Shown piece by piece: positions 7,916 to 17,021 of a DNA stretch of 64,000 nt (the stretch's first letter is position 1; each line of letters starts with the position of its first letter). The notes under the pieces are model-generated. The model made no database searches. It was not told the origin of the DNA and saw only the letters and a program-made list of their open reading frames with translations. Both the position numbers and the translations under genes were made by a program. Location of the stretch: NCBI RefSeq assembly GCF_023718305.1, contig NZ_QEYO01000001.1, positions 124,001 through 188,000 of the forward strand, in the 5' to 3' direction. Source of the DNA: Gramella sp. AN32 (GTDB lineage: Bacteria > Bacteroidota > Bacteroidia > Flavobacteriales > Flavobacteriaceae).

Positions 7916-9295
7916 TCACTTCAATGTTTCAAGGATTTGATCTATATCGTCTTCCGTAGTATCAGGATTTATAAAGCAAAATCGTATCACATCTTCTTCT
8001 TTCCATTTGGTAGGCGTTACCAGGGCAAAACCGTCCCGGTGATTTTTATAGGTCCATTCTTTATAATCATCGGCATTCCAACCTTTTCTTTTAAATAATA
8101 CTACGGAAAGGCCTGCAGGGCGAACTAATTCCAGAAGATCATTCTGCTTTATTTTGTTCTCTGCGATTTTTGCCAGTTCAATTCCCCGTTCTATCGCCCA
8201 TTGATATTTTTTGGTGCCATGCATGGCCAGCGAAAACCATAATGGCATTCCCCTCAACCTTCTGGTAAGCTGAATTTGATAATCTGCCGGATTAAATCCC
8301 TGCGCTCCTTCATCTTTAAAAATATCCAAATAAGCTCCTTTTTGGGAATGGGCATTTTTGGCGATTTCCAGATTTTTATAAATGACCGCACCGCAATCAT
8401 ATGGCGAAAAAAGCCATTTATGTGGATCTATTGTAATACTATCAGCTTTCTCAATTCCATTGAACAGATCTCTAACCGACTTTGCCGCAAGCGCTCCTCC
8501 TCCATAAGCACAATCTACATGCATCCAGATTTTTTCAGAAGCACAAACTTCAGCAATGCCTTTAAGATCATCAATAATTCCGGCATTGGTCGTTCCGCCG
8601 GTAGCAACCACAGCAAAAATTCGCTCTCGCAAATCACTATTCAAAACCTTTAATGCCTTCTGAAGATCCATTCCTGAAAAAAAATCTTTTTCTGTCTCCA
8701 CAACATGTACTTCAGCATCCATCACTTTTGCCATCGCATTAATGGAACTATGCGCTCCTTCCGAAGTAATGATAATCCCCTTTTTTGATCTGGTTTCAGG
8801 ATGCGTATTTCTAAAATGATCCCGTGCTGCGACCAGTGCAGAAAGGTTTGCGGCAGTGCCTCCACTGGTAAAAACCCCAAATGCAGAATCGGGCAGACCG
8901 GTTAAGGAAACCAGCCATTTCATCGCCTGGTTTTCACAAAAAATTCCACCGGCACCTTCCATCCAGTACGCTCCGTGAATACTAGAGGCAGAGGTTACCA
9001 GATCAAACATTATGGCTGCCCTTGTTGGTGCAGCGGGTACAAAGGCCAGATGCCTGGGATGATCTATAGGCACCGTTGCCTTTACCAGCACATCCCGAAA
9101 TAATTTGAACGCATTTTCGCCACCAATCCCTTCAGGAGTGATGGTTTCACCCACCATTTTCAATAATTCTTCTTCTTTTTTGGGACTTCCTAGTTCCGGG
9201 GTGATATTGGAAATTCTACCAATAGCATATTTCATGACGTCCAGGGTCATTTCCACCAGATCCATATCTATGGAATGCATTTTATTTTTTTCCAA
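7916..9295 (-). CDS. PLP-dependent group II amino-acid decarboxylase family protein
   Basis: This is a 459-residue fold-type I PLP enzyme of the aromatic-L-amino-acid/tyrosine/glutamate decarboxylase family. Visible landmarks are SGGTAANLSAL (144-154) for phosphate binding, His181 in SEGAHSSI stacking on the ring, Asp261 in HVDCAYGG, and Lys293 in the family motif DPHKW that forms the Schiff base. Flavobacterial members are usually annotated as pyridoxal-dependent decarboxylases without known substrate. The first Met overlaps the bshC stop by 14 bases; Met6 (start 9280) would follow that stop directly. Either way it is coupled to bshC, but a functional link is not evident. Confidence 0.9.
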   Translation of the reverse strand: MEKNKMHSIDMDLVEMTLDVMKYAIGRISNITPELGSPKKEEELLKMVGETITPEGIGGENAFKLFRDVLVKATVPIDHPRHLAFVPAAPTRAAIMFDLVTSASSIHGAYWMEGAGGIFCENQAMKWLVSLTGLPDSAFGVFTSGGTAANLSALVAARDHFRNTHPETRSKKGIIITSEGAHSSINAMAKVMDAEVHVVETEKDFFSGMDLQKALKVLNSDLRERIFAVVATGGTTNAGIIDDLKGIAEVCASEKIWMHVDCAYGGGALAAKSVRDLFNGIEKADSITIDPHKWLFSPYDCGAVIYKNLEIAKNAHSQKGAYLDIFKDEGAQGFNPADYQIQLTRRLRGMPLWFSLAMHGTKKYQWAIERGIELAKIAENKIKQNDLLELVRPAGLSVVLFKRKGWNADDYKEWTYKNHRDGFALVTPTKWKEEDVIRFCFINPDTTEDDIDQILETLK

Positions 9296-10898
9296 AAGTG
9301 AGCACTTTAAATTGAGAGTGTAAAGGATCTAATTCTTCTTTTAATTTTGAAATCAATTCTTCGCCATATTCCAGATAGAATTCTGAAAAGTTGGTCTGCC
9401 TTTCCTGTAAACTATGATGGGGAAAAAGGTCATTCTGGAGCTTTGCAATGCGCTCGACTTCATCTTTAAGTTTTCGCTTTTGCGCTTTTAGCAAACGCTT
9501 TTCCAGATGATCAAGGCCTTTGAGTTGCTTCACTTCCTGAGCTTTTACCGCATTCAGGAAAGTAGGATCGGTTTTCTCTGCAATTTCATACATAGCCTGA
9601 AATTGCTCAATAAGATGTTCTTTTTGCGGACCAAAATCTATATTAATATTTGATATTTTTCGCACTTTTCTATTGATGAGTTCGTGTTGCTGAAGAAAGA
9701 GTTCCTTAAGATCGATATTCAGTTTTTGCCTTTTCTCATCCTGTTTTTCGGTTTGGAGTAAAGCGGAATTCCGTAGCAGCAACATAGGAAAACAAACATT
9801 TTCAGCTTCGAAATAATTCTTTAATTCCAGCCAGTAGGCCAGTTCTCCACCCCCGCCAATATAACAGAGATTTGGTAGGATCACTTCCTGATAAAGCGGC
9901 CGCAACATTACATTGGGACTAAATTTTTCCGGATGATTGTTCACTTCACTTTCAATATCTTCTCGGATCCAGGAAATATTAGTGTCATTAACATAAAACT
10001 TATCTTCCTTTGCAATAATTCTCTCCCTAAAATCTTCAGTAACATAAAAAAGATTGATTTCCCTAGGGTTCACCTGCACTGAATAGCCCAATTCCTCAAG
10101 TTTCGCAATAGACTTTGAAGAATTTTCCAGGGAAACATGCTCAAATAATTCATTCTTCACCTGCGCTGAAAAATGCTTTTTCAGGTTTTTATCTTCCGCA
10201 TCAAGGATTACCAAACCATATTTACCAAAAAGTTTATTGGCAATAAACCGGGTAGCATCGGTTAAATTATCATGTTCCAGATATCCTTTTCTGAATAAGT
10301 CTTTGAGATATTCAGCATTTTTGCCGGCTCCTATTTCCGCAGCAAAAAGTTTAAATACCTCCTCCAAACCTTCAGTAGATAAAACGCCTACCGGAGCGCG
10401 ACCTGCTTTTTCTTCAGCATTTGCCCAATTAAATTTCTTTCCGTTTAAGTTGAAAAAATTAATTTCTTCAAAATCATGATCTTCGGTGGCCATCCAATAG
10501 ACGGGAACAAAATTTTGCTCTTTATATTTTTCAGAAAGCTGTTCTGCAAGATTGATCGTGGAAACGATCTTATATAGGAAGTAAAGCGGGCCCGTAAAAA
10601 GGTTTAACTGGTGCCCGGTGATGACCGTATAGGTATTGTCCCTCTTTAAAAGGTCAATATTCTCCCGGGTTTTTTCTGAAATTTCCAGATGCTTATATTG
10701 CTTTTGTAAAGTAAGCACGAGGTCTTTTCTTATGGAATGATCATAATTTTTACTCTTTTCAGCGATCTGTTCTGAAAAATTATCCAGATGGGGGAATCTA
10801 TTATAAAATTGTTTTAATTCATTTTTTTGATCGAGATAATCCAGAATTAATGGTGAGAAATAATTGGTTTCGGAATACGAAATACAATCGCTTGGCAT
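9282..10898 (-). CDS. bshC: Bacillithiol biosynthesis cysteine-adding enzyme BshC
   Basis: BshC adds cysteine to glucosaminyl malate in the last step of bacillithiol synthesis. The match is recognised from TVITGHQLNLFTGPLYFLYKIVSTI, PVYWMATEDHDFEEINFFNLNGK, the LPNLCYIGGGGELAYWLELK block and a C-terminal coiled-coil region (about residues 440-500). The open frame runs to 10946, but I start at the ATG at 10898 (MPSDCISYSET): an exact -7 box at 10916-10923 lies inside the longer frame, and this N-terminus is typical of the family. The product is about 538 residues. The YtxJ gene at 41362 fits the same thiol system. Confidence 0.95.
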   Translation of the reverse strand: MPSDCISYSETNYFSPLILDYLDQKNELKQFYNRFPHLDNFSEQIAEKSKNYDHSIRKDLVLTLQKQYKHLEISEKTRENIDLLKRDNTYTVITGHQLNLFTGPLYFLYKIVSTINLAEQLSEKYKEQNFVPVYWMATEDHDFEEINFFNLNGKKFNWANAEEKAGRAPVGVLSTEGLEEVFKLFAAEIGAGKNAEYLKDLFRKGYLEHDNLTDATRFIANKLFGKYGLVILDAEDKNLKKHFSAQVKNELFEHVSLENSSKSIAKLEELGYSVQVNPREINLFYVTEDFRERIIAKEDKFYVNDTNISWIREDIESEVNNHPEKFSPNVMLRPLYQEVILPNLCYIGGGGELAYWLELKNYFEAENVCFPMLLLRNSALLQTEKQDEKRQKLNIDLKELFLQQHELINRKVRKISNINIDFGPQKEHLIEQFQAMYEIAEKTDPTFLNAVKAQEVKQLKGLDHLEKRLLKAQKRKLKDEVERIAKLQNDLFPHHSLQERQTNFSEFYLEYGEELISKLKEELDPLHSQFKVLTFGKK

Positions 10899-10915
10899 AA
10901 AATTCAATTGAGGTG

Positions 10916-10923
10916 CAAAGATA
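10916..10923 (-). promoter_or_regulatory. -7 box (TATCTTTG) deciding the bshC start
   Basis: On the minus strand this is an exact TAnnTTTG, 17 bases before the ATG at 10898. Because it sits between the two candidate start codons, it argues against the upstream start at 10946. Confidence 0.6.
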
Positions 10924-11006
10924 CCGAAGTTAGCTATTTTATTCACAAAATTTTAGTTAATTAGGGCTCCAATACCATCATACCAGAAATCAACAAGATT
11001 TAACAC

Positions 11007-13493
11007 ATGAAAAATCACTTCTCATTTTTTTTATTATTCCTTCTGTTTTCTATAACCACATACGGACAATTACAAAATCCGCGAGAATTTTTAGGCTACG
11101 AATTAGGAGCGCAGTTTTCGAGGCATGCTGATGTGGTTCGCTATTTTGAACATGTCGCGGAAAATTCAAATTTGGTCAACTATCAGTTTTATGGTAAAAC
11201 CAATGAAAGAAGGCCACTTTCTTATGCAATCATTTCTTCGGAAGAAAATTTAGCCAACCTGGAACAAATTAGAACTGCACACTTGCAAAATGCCGGCTTA
11301 GAAACTGGAGATTCCAAACCTGACAAAGCGATTGTATGGTTAAGTTATAATGTACATGGAAATGAAGCTTCCAGTACCGAAGCCGCTATGAAAACGCTCT
11401 ACGAACTGGTCACCAACCGCAAGGATTTTTTGCAAAATACCGTCGTTATTATTGATCCTTGTGTAAATCCTGATGGGCGTGATCGTTACGCTAACTGGTA
11501 CAATCAGGTAAAGGCCAGCCCATATAATACTTCCCAGGCCGCCGCGGAGCATGATGAACCCTGGCCGGGAGGACGGCCCAACCATTATCTATTTGATTTA
11601 AACCGTGACTGGGCCTGGGCTACACAGGTGGAAACACAGCAAAGGCTGAAAATTTATAACCAATGGCTGCCACATATCCATGTAGATTTTCATGAACAGG
11701 GAATTAATGATCCCTATTATTTTGCTCCTGCAGCAAAGCCATTTCATGAAATTATTACTCCATTCCAAATAGATTTTCAGACTAAAATCGGGAAAAATCA
11801 TGCAAAATATTTTGATGAGGAAGGCTGGCTTTATTTTACCGGAGAAAGGTTTGATTTGTTATACCCAAGTTATGGGGATACCTATCCTACCTATCTGGGG
11901 GCCGTGGGAATGACCTACGAACAGGCCGGGAACGGAATGGCAGGATTGGGGATACAAACCGATGAAGCTTCAGTTTTGACCTTAAAAGATCGGCTTAATC
12001 ATCATTTCACCACCGGGATTTCTACGGTAGAGGTTGCCTCACAAAACGCCGAAGAACTTAATAAACAATTCCGAAGTTTCTTTAAGAATGAGAATATAAA
12101 TTATAAATCGTATGCTTTAAAAGGTGACGCTGATAAAATCAGAATTTTAAAGAAATTGCTCGACAGGCATGAAATTAATTATGGCTATACGGGTTCCGGA
12201 AAAATAAGTGGCTATCAGTATAATTCGGGCAAAGAAGGAAATTTTCAGGGAACTGAACAAACCCTGGTGGTTTCTACAAACCAGCCCAAAGGGAAAATGG
12301 TAAAAGTGCTTTTTGAGCCGCAAACCATGTTGCAGGATTCGCTAACTTATGATATCACTGCGTGGAGTTTGCCTTATGCGTATGGATTGGAATCTATTGC
12401 TTCCACTAAACTTATTTCAGGAAATACTAAAAATGAAGTTGAAAAAATTAATAATGTCACCGCTGCAAAAGGCGCGGGTTATATCTCCAAGTGGACTTCC
12501 ATGGAAGACGCACGATTTTTGGCCGCGCTTATTAAAGCTGATGTGAAAGTTAGATTTAGTGAAGTGCCTTTTAAAAATGGTGGAGAACAATATGGACGGG
12601 GAAGCCTTTTAATTACTAAAAGTGATAATCTTGATCTGGAAAATTTTGATGAGAAGGTTGTAGAAATTGCAAATGAATTTAACCGAAAACTGAGTCCGGC
12701 CCAATCTTCTTTCGCCGATGAAGGCCCCGATTTTGGATCGTCATCTATGCAGTTAATCAACAATCCGAAAGTTGCATTATTAAGAGGTGCTGGAACTTCT
12801 TCATTAAATTTTGGGGAGATCTGGTACTTTTTTGAGCAGGAATTAAATTATCCGGTTACGCCAATTGGCACCGATTATTTTGCAGACATCAACCTATCTG
12901 AATTTGATATTCTTATCATGCCTACAGGAAGGTACGGGGATATTTTGGATGAGGATACGACCAAAAAAGTTTCAGATTGGGTAAAAAATGGAGGAAAACT
13001 AATCGCTATAGGAAATGCCATCGCTTCGTTCGCCGATAGTGAAGATTTTGATATTTCAGAAAATAAAATAACTCCAAAAGACACCTTAAAAAAAGGAAAT
13101 TTAACTTCCTATGCAGATCGCGAGCGGGAGAGTATTAAAGACCTGATCACCGGAAGTATTATAGAAACCCAGGTGGATGCCACCCATCCCATGGCATTTG
13201 GATATGATGATACCTATTTCACCCTGAAATTAAACAGCGATAGTTATGCCTTGCTGAATGATGGCTACAATGTCGCGTATATTAAAGATCCCAAAGTAGT
13301 TTCTGGATTTGCCGGGGATAATGCCAAAAAAGGCCTTAAAAATTCACTTGTTTTTGGTGAAGAACGCATGGGAGGCGGAAGCTTTATTTACATGGTAGAT
13401 AATCCACTTTTTAGGGCGTTTTGGGAAAATGGAAAACTATTCTTTGTAAATTCCATTTTCTTTGTGAATAATAACAGTTTTAACGATTTATAG
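11007..13493 (+). CDS. Secreted M14 family zinc carboxypeptidase
   Basis: The 828-residue protein starts with a signal peptide ending near TYGQ (residue 21). The M14 zinc site is visible: NVHGNEASSTEA gives the HxxE pair His117 and Glu120, DLNRDW follows, and HVDFHEQG supplies the later histidine. The catalytic domain takes up about residues 25-370. The remaining 450 residues resemble a glutamine-amidotransferase-like (GATase) fold, with VALLRGAGTSSLNFGEIWYFFEQEL and ILIMPTGRYGDIL; such C-terminal regions are common in Bacteroidota M14 proteins. It probably works on peptides in the periplasm or outside. The next peptidase gene starts 3 bases after its stop. Confidence 0.92.
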   Translation: MKNHFSFFLLFLLFSITTYGQLQNPREFLGYELGAQFSRHADVVRYFEHVAENSNLVNYQFYGKTNERRPLSYAIISSEENLANLEQIRTAHLQNAGLETGDSKPDKAIVWLSYNVHGNEASSTEAAMKTLYELVTNRKDFLQNTVVIIDPCVNPDGRDRYANWYNQVKASPYNTSQAAAEHDEPWPGGRPNHYLFDLNRDWAWATQVETQQRLKIYNQWLPHIHVDFHEQGINDPYYFAPAAKPFHEIITPFQIDFQTKIGKNHAKYFDEEGWLYFTGERFDLLYPSYGDTYPTYLGAVGMTYEQAGNGMAGLGIQTDEASVLTLKDRLNHHFTTGISTVEVASQNAEELNKQFRSFFKNENINYKSYALKGDADKIRILKKLLDRHEINYGYTGSGKISGYQYNSGKEGNFQGTEQTLVVSTNQPKGKMVKVLFEPQTMLQDSLTYDITAWSLPYAYGLESIASTKLISGNTKNEVEKINNVTAAKGAGYISKWTSMEDARFLAALIKADVKVRFSEVPFKNGGEQYGRGSLLITKSDNLDLENFDEKVVEIANEFNRKLSPAQSSFADEGPDFGSSSMQLINNPKVALLRGAGTSSLNFGEIWYFFEQELNYPVTPIGTDYFADINLSEFDILIMPTGRYGDILDEDTTKKVSDWVKNGGKLIAIGNAIASFADSEDFDISENKITPKDTLKKGNLTSYADRERESIKDLITGSIIETQVDATHPMAFGYDDTYFTLKLNSDSYALLNDGYNVAYIKDPKVVSGFAGDNAKKGLKNSLVFGEERMGGGSFIYMVDNPLFRAFWENGKLFFVNSIFFVNNNSFNDL

Positions 13494-13496
13494 ATC

Positions 13497-16313
13497 ATGA
13501 AAAACCTGGGTTTTTTCGTCGCTTTTCTTTTATTGCAATCAACGCTTTATGCACAAAATACTTCTGAAAATTTTCAGGTAGATTTTGAAACTTTTACCCT
13601 TAAAAATGGCTTAAAAGTGATTCTGCATCAGGATGAATCAGATCCTGTGGTCGCGGTGGCACTTACCGCCCATGTAGGATCTGCCCGAGAAAAAGCAGGA
13701 AGGACCGGTTTCGCGCATTTATTTGAACATTTGCTTTTTCTGGAATCTGAAAATTTAGGCAAAGGCGGACTTGATAAAATGAGTTCCAGAATTGGAGGTT
13801 CCGGAGCCAACGGTTCCACCAGCCGCGATCGCACCAATTATTTTCAAACCGTTCCCAGTGACGCTATGGAAAAAATGATCTGGGCAGAAGCTGATAAGCT
13901 TGGCTATTTTATAAATACCGTTACAGATCCTGTGCTGGCCAAGGAAAAACAAGTCGTTAAAAATGAAAAACGACAGGGAGTTGATAACAGGCCTTATGGC
14001 CATACCATGTATATAATCGACAAAAATCTGTATCCCGAAGATCATCCTTACCACTGGCAGGTAATTGGTAGTTTGGAAGATCTTCAAAACGCGACTTTGC
14101 AGGATGTAAAAGATTTTTATAATACCTGGTATGTTCCCAATAATACGATTTTGACCATCGCCGGCGATTTCAACAAAGAACAGGCTATTACATGGGTGCA
14201 TAAATATTTCGATGAAATTCCCGCCGGGGAACAAATAGAAGACTTCAAAAAACAGCCGGTACAACTTACCAAAAACAAGAAACTATATTACGAAGATAAT
14301 TTCGCCAAACTGCCGGAATTGACCATAGCCTGGCCTTCGGTGTATTCCTATCATGAAGATTCTTTCGCGTTGGAAATTTTGACCCAGTATTTGTCTCAGG
14401 GTAAAAACGCGCCTCTGTATAAAAAACTGGTAGAAGAAGAAAAATTGACCAGCAGGGTGAGAATGTACAATTACACTTCAGAACTGGCCGGGCAGCTAAT
14501 GCTTCAGGTTAGGGCTTTCGAAGGAAAGGATCTGGATCTTGTGGAAAAAGCGATCACCGAAGTTTTTTCAGAATTTGAAAAAAATGGAATTTCAGAAGAT
14601 GATCTTAAACGTATAAAAGCGGGACAGGAAACCAGTTTCTATAATGGATTGTCCAGTGTTTTAGGCAAGGGATTTCAATTAGCCCAATATCAAATCTATG
14701 CTGATGATCCCAATTTTATCAATAAAGAGGTGGATAAACTTTTAGAGGTTTCCGCGGAAGATGTGATGAGGGTTTACAATAAATACATCAAAAGCAAAAA
14801 GTATGTCATGACCAGTTTTGTTCCGAAAGGGGAAATAGAACTGGCAGTGGAAAATTCGGTTGAAGCTGAAGTTATAGAGGAGAAAATCGTTGAAGGAGCC
14901 GAGGAAGAATTTGATCTAAACGAAAAGGTTACCTATGAAAAGACAACTTCCAGTTTTGACAGGAGCATGGAACCACCTTATTATGGTAAACCAGAACTTA
15001 AAGTTCCCGAGATCTGGAAAGTAAATATGCCTTCCGGCTTAAAGATTTTAGGCATTACCAATAACGAAGTCCCCTTGGTACAATTTAGCCTCGATATAAA
15101 AGGGGGACAACTCCTGGAGAATAAAGAAAACGCGGGAATTTCGAACCTGCTTGCCAGTATGATGACCAAAGGGACCGAGAACAAAACTCCGGCTGAACTT
15201 GAAGAAGCGATTGAATTGCTGGGTGCTAATATTTATGCCAGAGCAAACACGGAAAAAATTTCCATTTATGGTAATACACTGGCCAAGAATTTTGTTCCCA
15301 CGATGAAACTGGTTCAGGAAATATTATTGCAGCCCAGATGGGATGAAGAAGAATTTGAATTGATCAAGCAACAAACCTTAAGTTCGCTACAGGAACAAAA
15401 AGGGGATCCTAACAGTATCGCCCAAAATGAGTTTAAAAAACTTGTCTATGGTGATAAATCGATCCTTGCGTTCAATGAACTGGGAACACCAGAAACAATT
15501 GAATCTATAAGCCTACAGGATTTAAAAAGTTTTTATAAAAACAATCTTACTCCGTTAAACAGTAGCTTTTTAATAACCGGGGCGATATCAAAAAACGATG
15601 CTGAAAATGCTCTCAAAGCTATTTCAGCAAACTGGCCACCACAACAGGTAGTTATCCCGGAGGTAGAAGAATTTGTAGCTCCCGCAGCATCAAAAATTTA
15701 TTTTTATGATGTTCCGGGTGCAAAACAATCGGTGCTGGCATTTGGCGCTCCTGCCCTTTCTGCAACCGATAAAGATTTTTATGCTGCAGAAGTTATGAAT
15801 TATCGTTTGGGCGGAGGCAGTTTTGCTTCACAATTAACCCAGGAACTACGCGAAGGGAAAGGCTATACCTATGGAATTAGATCGAGATTTGAGGACCAGA
15901 GCTTTGTTGCGCCATTTGTGATCACGAGTGGTGTACGTTCTAATATTACCTATGAAGCGACAGAGCTGATCATACAGATCCTTAAAGAATATCCTGAAAA
16001 ATTTAATGCCCAGGATCTCGAGATTACCCAAAGCTATATGATTAAGAGCAATGCCAGAGAATTTGAAACCCTAGGTTCTAAATTAAATATGCTTGCCGAA
16101 ATTAATGAATTTGGATACGATGATGCTTATGTGAAAAATCGTGAAGCCGAAGTTGAGCACCTCAGTATTATGGATATTCAGGAACTTTCCAGAAAATATG
16201 TGAATCCAGATAAAATGATCTATTTAATTGTGGGTGATGCTGAAACTCAGTTAAGCAAGCTAAATGAACTTGGCTATGGTGAACCGGTTTTATTAAATCC
16301 TTCCGAAGAATAA
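13497..16313 (+). CDS. Secreted M16 (insulinase/pitrilysin-like) metallopeptidase, fused two-half form
   Basis: The 938-residue protein has a signal peptide (cleavage near YAQ, residue 20) and two M16 halves in one chain. The N-terminal half holds the inverted zinc motif HLFEH (His74, Glu77, His78) and the distal glutamate in VVKNEKRQGVDNRPYG. The C-terminal half (from about 500) has the substrate-binding R/Y region LGGGSFASQLTQELREGKGYTYG and lacks a zinc motif, as is usual. A charged linker (about residues 455-490) joins them. It is co-transcribed with the M14 peptidase and probably degrades peptides in the periplasm. Confidence 0.95.
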   Translation: MKNLGFFVAFLLLQSTLYAQNTSENFQVDFETFTLKNGLKVILHQDESDPVVAVALTAHVGSAREKAGRTGFAHLFEHLLFLESENLGKGGLDKMSSRIGGSGANGSTSRDRTNYFQTVPSDAMEKMIWAEADKLGYFINTVTDPVLAKEKQVVKNEKRQGVDNRPYGHTMYIIDKNLYPEDHPYHWQVIGSLEDLQNATLQDVKDFYNTWYVPNNTILTIAGDFNKEQAITWVHKYFDEIPAGEQIEDFKKQPVQLTKNKKLYYEDNFAKLPELTIAWPSVYSYHEDSFALEILTQYLSQGKNAPLYKKLVEEEKLTSRVRMYNYTSELAGQLMLQVRAFEGKDLDLVEKAITEVFSEFEKNGISEDDLKRIKAGQETSFYNGLSSVLGKGFQLAQYQIYADDPNFINKEVDKLLEVSAEDVMRVYNKYIKSKKYVMTSFVPKGEIELAVENSVEAEVIEEKIVEGAEEEFDLNEKVTYEKTTSSFDRSMEPPYYGKPELKVPEIWKVNMPSGLKILGITNNEVPLVQFSLDIKGGQLLENKENAGISNLLASMMTKGTENKTPAELEEAIELLGANIYARANTEKISIYGNTLAKNFVPTMKLVQEILLQPRWDEEEFELIKQQTLSSLQEQKGDPNSIAQNEFKKLVYGDKSILAFNELGTPETIESISLQDLKSFYKNNLTPLNSSFLITGAISKNDAENALKAISANWPPQQVVIPEVEEFVAPAASKIYFYDVPGAKQSVLAFGAPALSATDKDFYAAEVMNYRLGGGSFASQLTQELREGKGYTYGIRSRFEDQSFVAPFVITSGVRSNITYEATELIIQILKEYPEKFNAQDLEITQSYMIKSNAREFETLGSKLNMLAEINEFGYDDAYVKNREAEVEHLSIMDIQELSRKYVNPDKMIYLIVGDAETQLSKLNELGYGEPVLLNPSEE

Positions 16314-16331
16314 TTATATAAAAGTCCCGAT

Positions 16332-17021
16332 TTGTCTGAAAAATCATCCTATTTTCTTACTGGTGGAATTATTGCTATTCTCATCATCTTATATTTCGTT
16401 TATCCTCCTTTCCAGGATTTCATCAACGAAACCTGGAATATTTTGTGGAGCAAGGATGAACAAAAAATAAAATCGCATTTTGAAGGTTTTGGTTTTTGGG
16501 GACCGCTGGCTATTATTTTGGTCATGATCCTCCAGATCTTCTTAGTGGTTTTTCCCTCGTGGTTGCCTATGATTGTGGCAGTTTTGGCTTATGGTTTCTG
16601 GGGCGGGGCCTTCATTTCCATCGCAGGGGTTTTTTGTGCCTCCAGCATCGCCTTTTATATGGGAAAATTCTTAGGTGAAGAACGTCTGGAAAAGATTATC
16701 GGAAAATCTACGCACAAAAAAGTAGGTTACTGGGTCAAAAACTATGGTTTTTGGACGATTGCAATTTTTAGAGTGTCACCATTTCTTTCTAATGACGCCA
16801 TTAGTATTATTGCGGGAATGCTTACGATGGATTATAAAAAATTTATTTTTGCCACCCTAACCGGAATTGTCCCCCTTTCTTTTGCAATTGCTTACTTCGC
16901 GGAAGATATAGACCAGTTAAAAAATGGCCTGTATTGGATAGGAGGAGCCGGAATAGTGATTTATGGGATCTATGTCCTGATCGATTATAGAAAAAATAAA
17001 AATACCGAAACTACCTCTTAA
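16332..17021 (+). CDS. TVP38/TMEM64 (DedA-like) family membrane protein
   Basis: The 229-residue protein has about five to six membrane segments and the VTT/SNARE-associated domain: GPLAIILVMILQIFLVVFPSWLPMIVAVLAYGFWGGAFISIAGVFCASSIAFYMGKFLGE and the conserved RVSPFLSNDAISIIAG loop. Such proteins are implicated in lipid scrambling or flipping, but the substrate here is unknown. No ATG is available near the conserved start, so I take the TTG at 16332, 18 bases after the M16 stop. It is the last gene of the M14-M16 run and convergent with rimO. Confidence 0.85.
   Translation: MSEKSSYFLTGGIIAILIILYFVYPPFQDFINETWNILWSKDEQKIKSHFEGFGFWGPLAIILVMILQIFLVVFPSWLPMIVAVLAYGFWGGAFISIAGVFCASSIAFYMGKFLGEERLEKIIGKSTHKKVGYWVKNYGFWTIAIFRVSPFLSNDAISIIAGMLTMDYKKFIFATLTGIVPLSFAIAYFAEDIDQLKNGLYWIGGAGIVIYGIYVLIDYRKNKNTETTS

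Noticed and set aside
12349-12546. 65-residue plus-strand frame inside the M14 peptidase gene
   Set aside because: Out-of-frame overlap inside the gene; codon use is not protein-like.
13755-14264. 169-residue open frame opposite the M16 peptidase
   Set aside because: Antisense shadow of a strongly conserved domain; no start context, promoter box or family pattern.
16496-16678. 60-residue frame overlapping the DedA-like gene
   Set aside because: Alternative frame of a clear membrane-protein gene.
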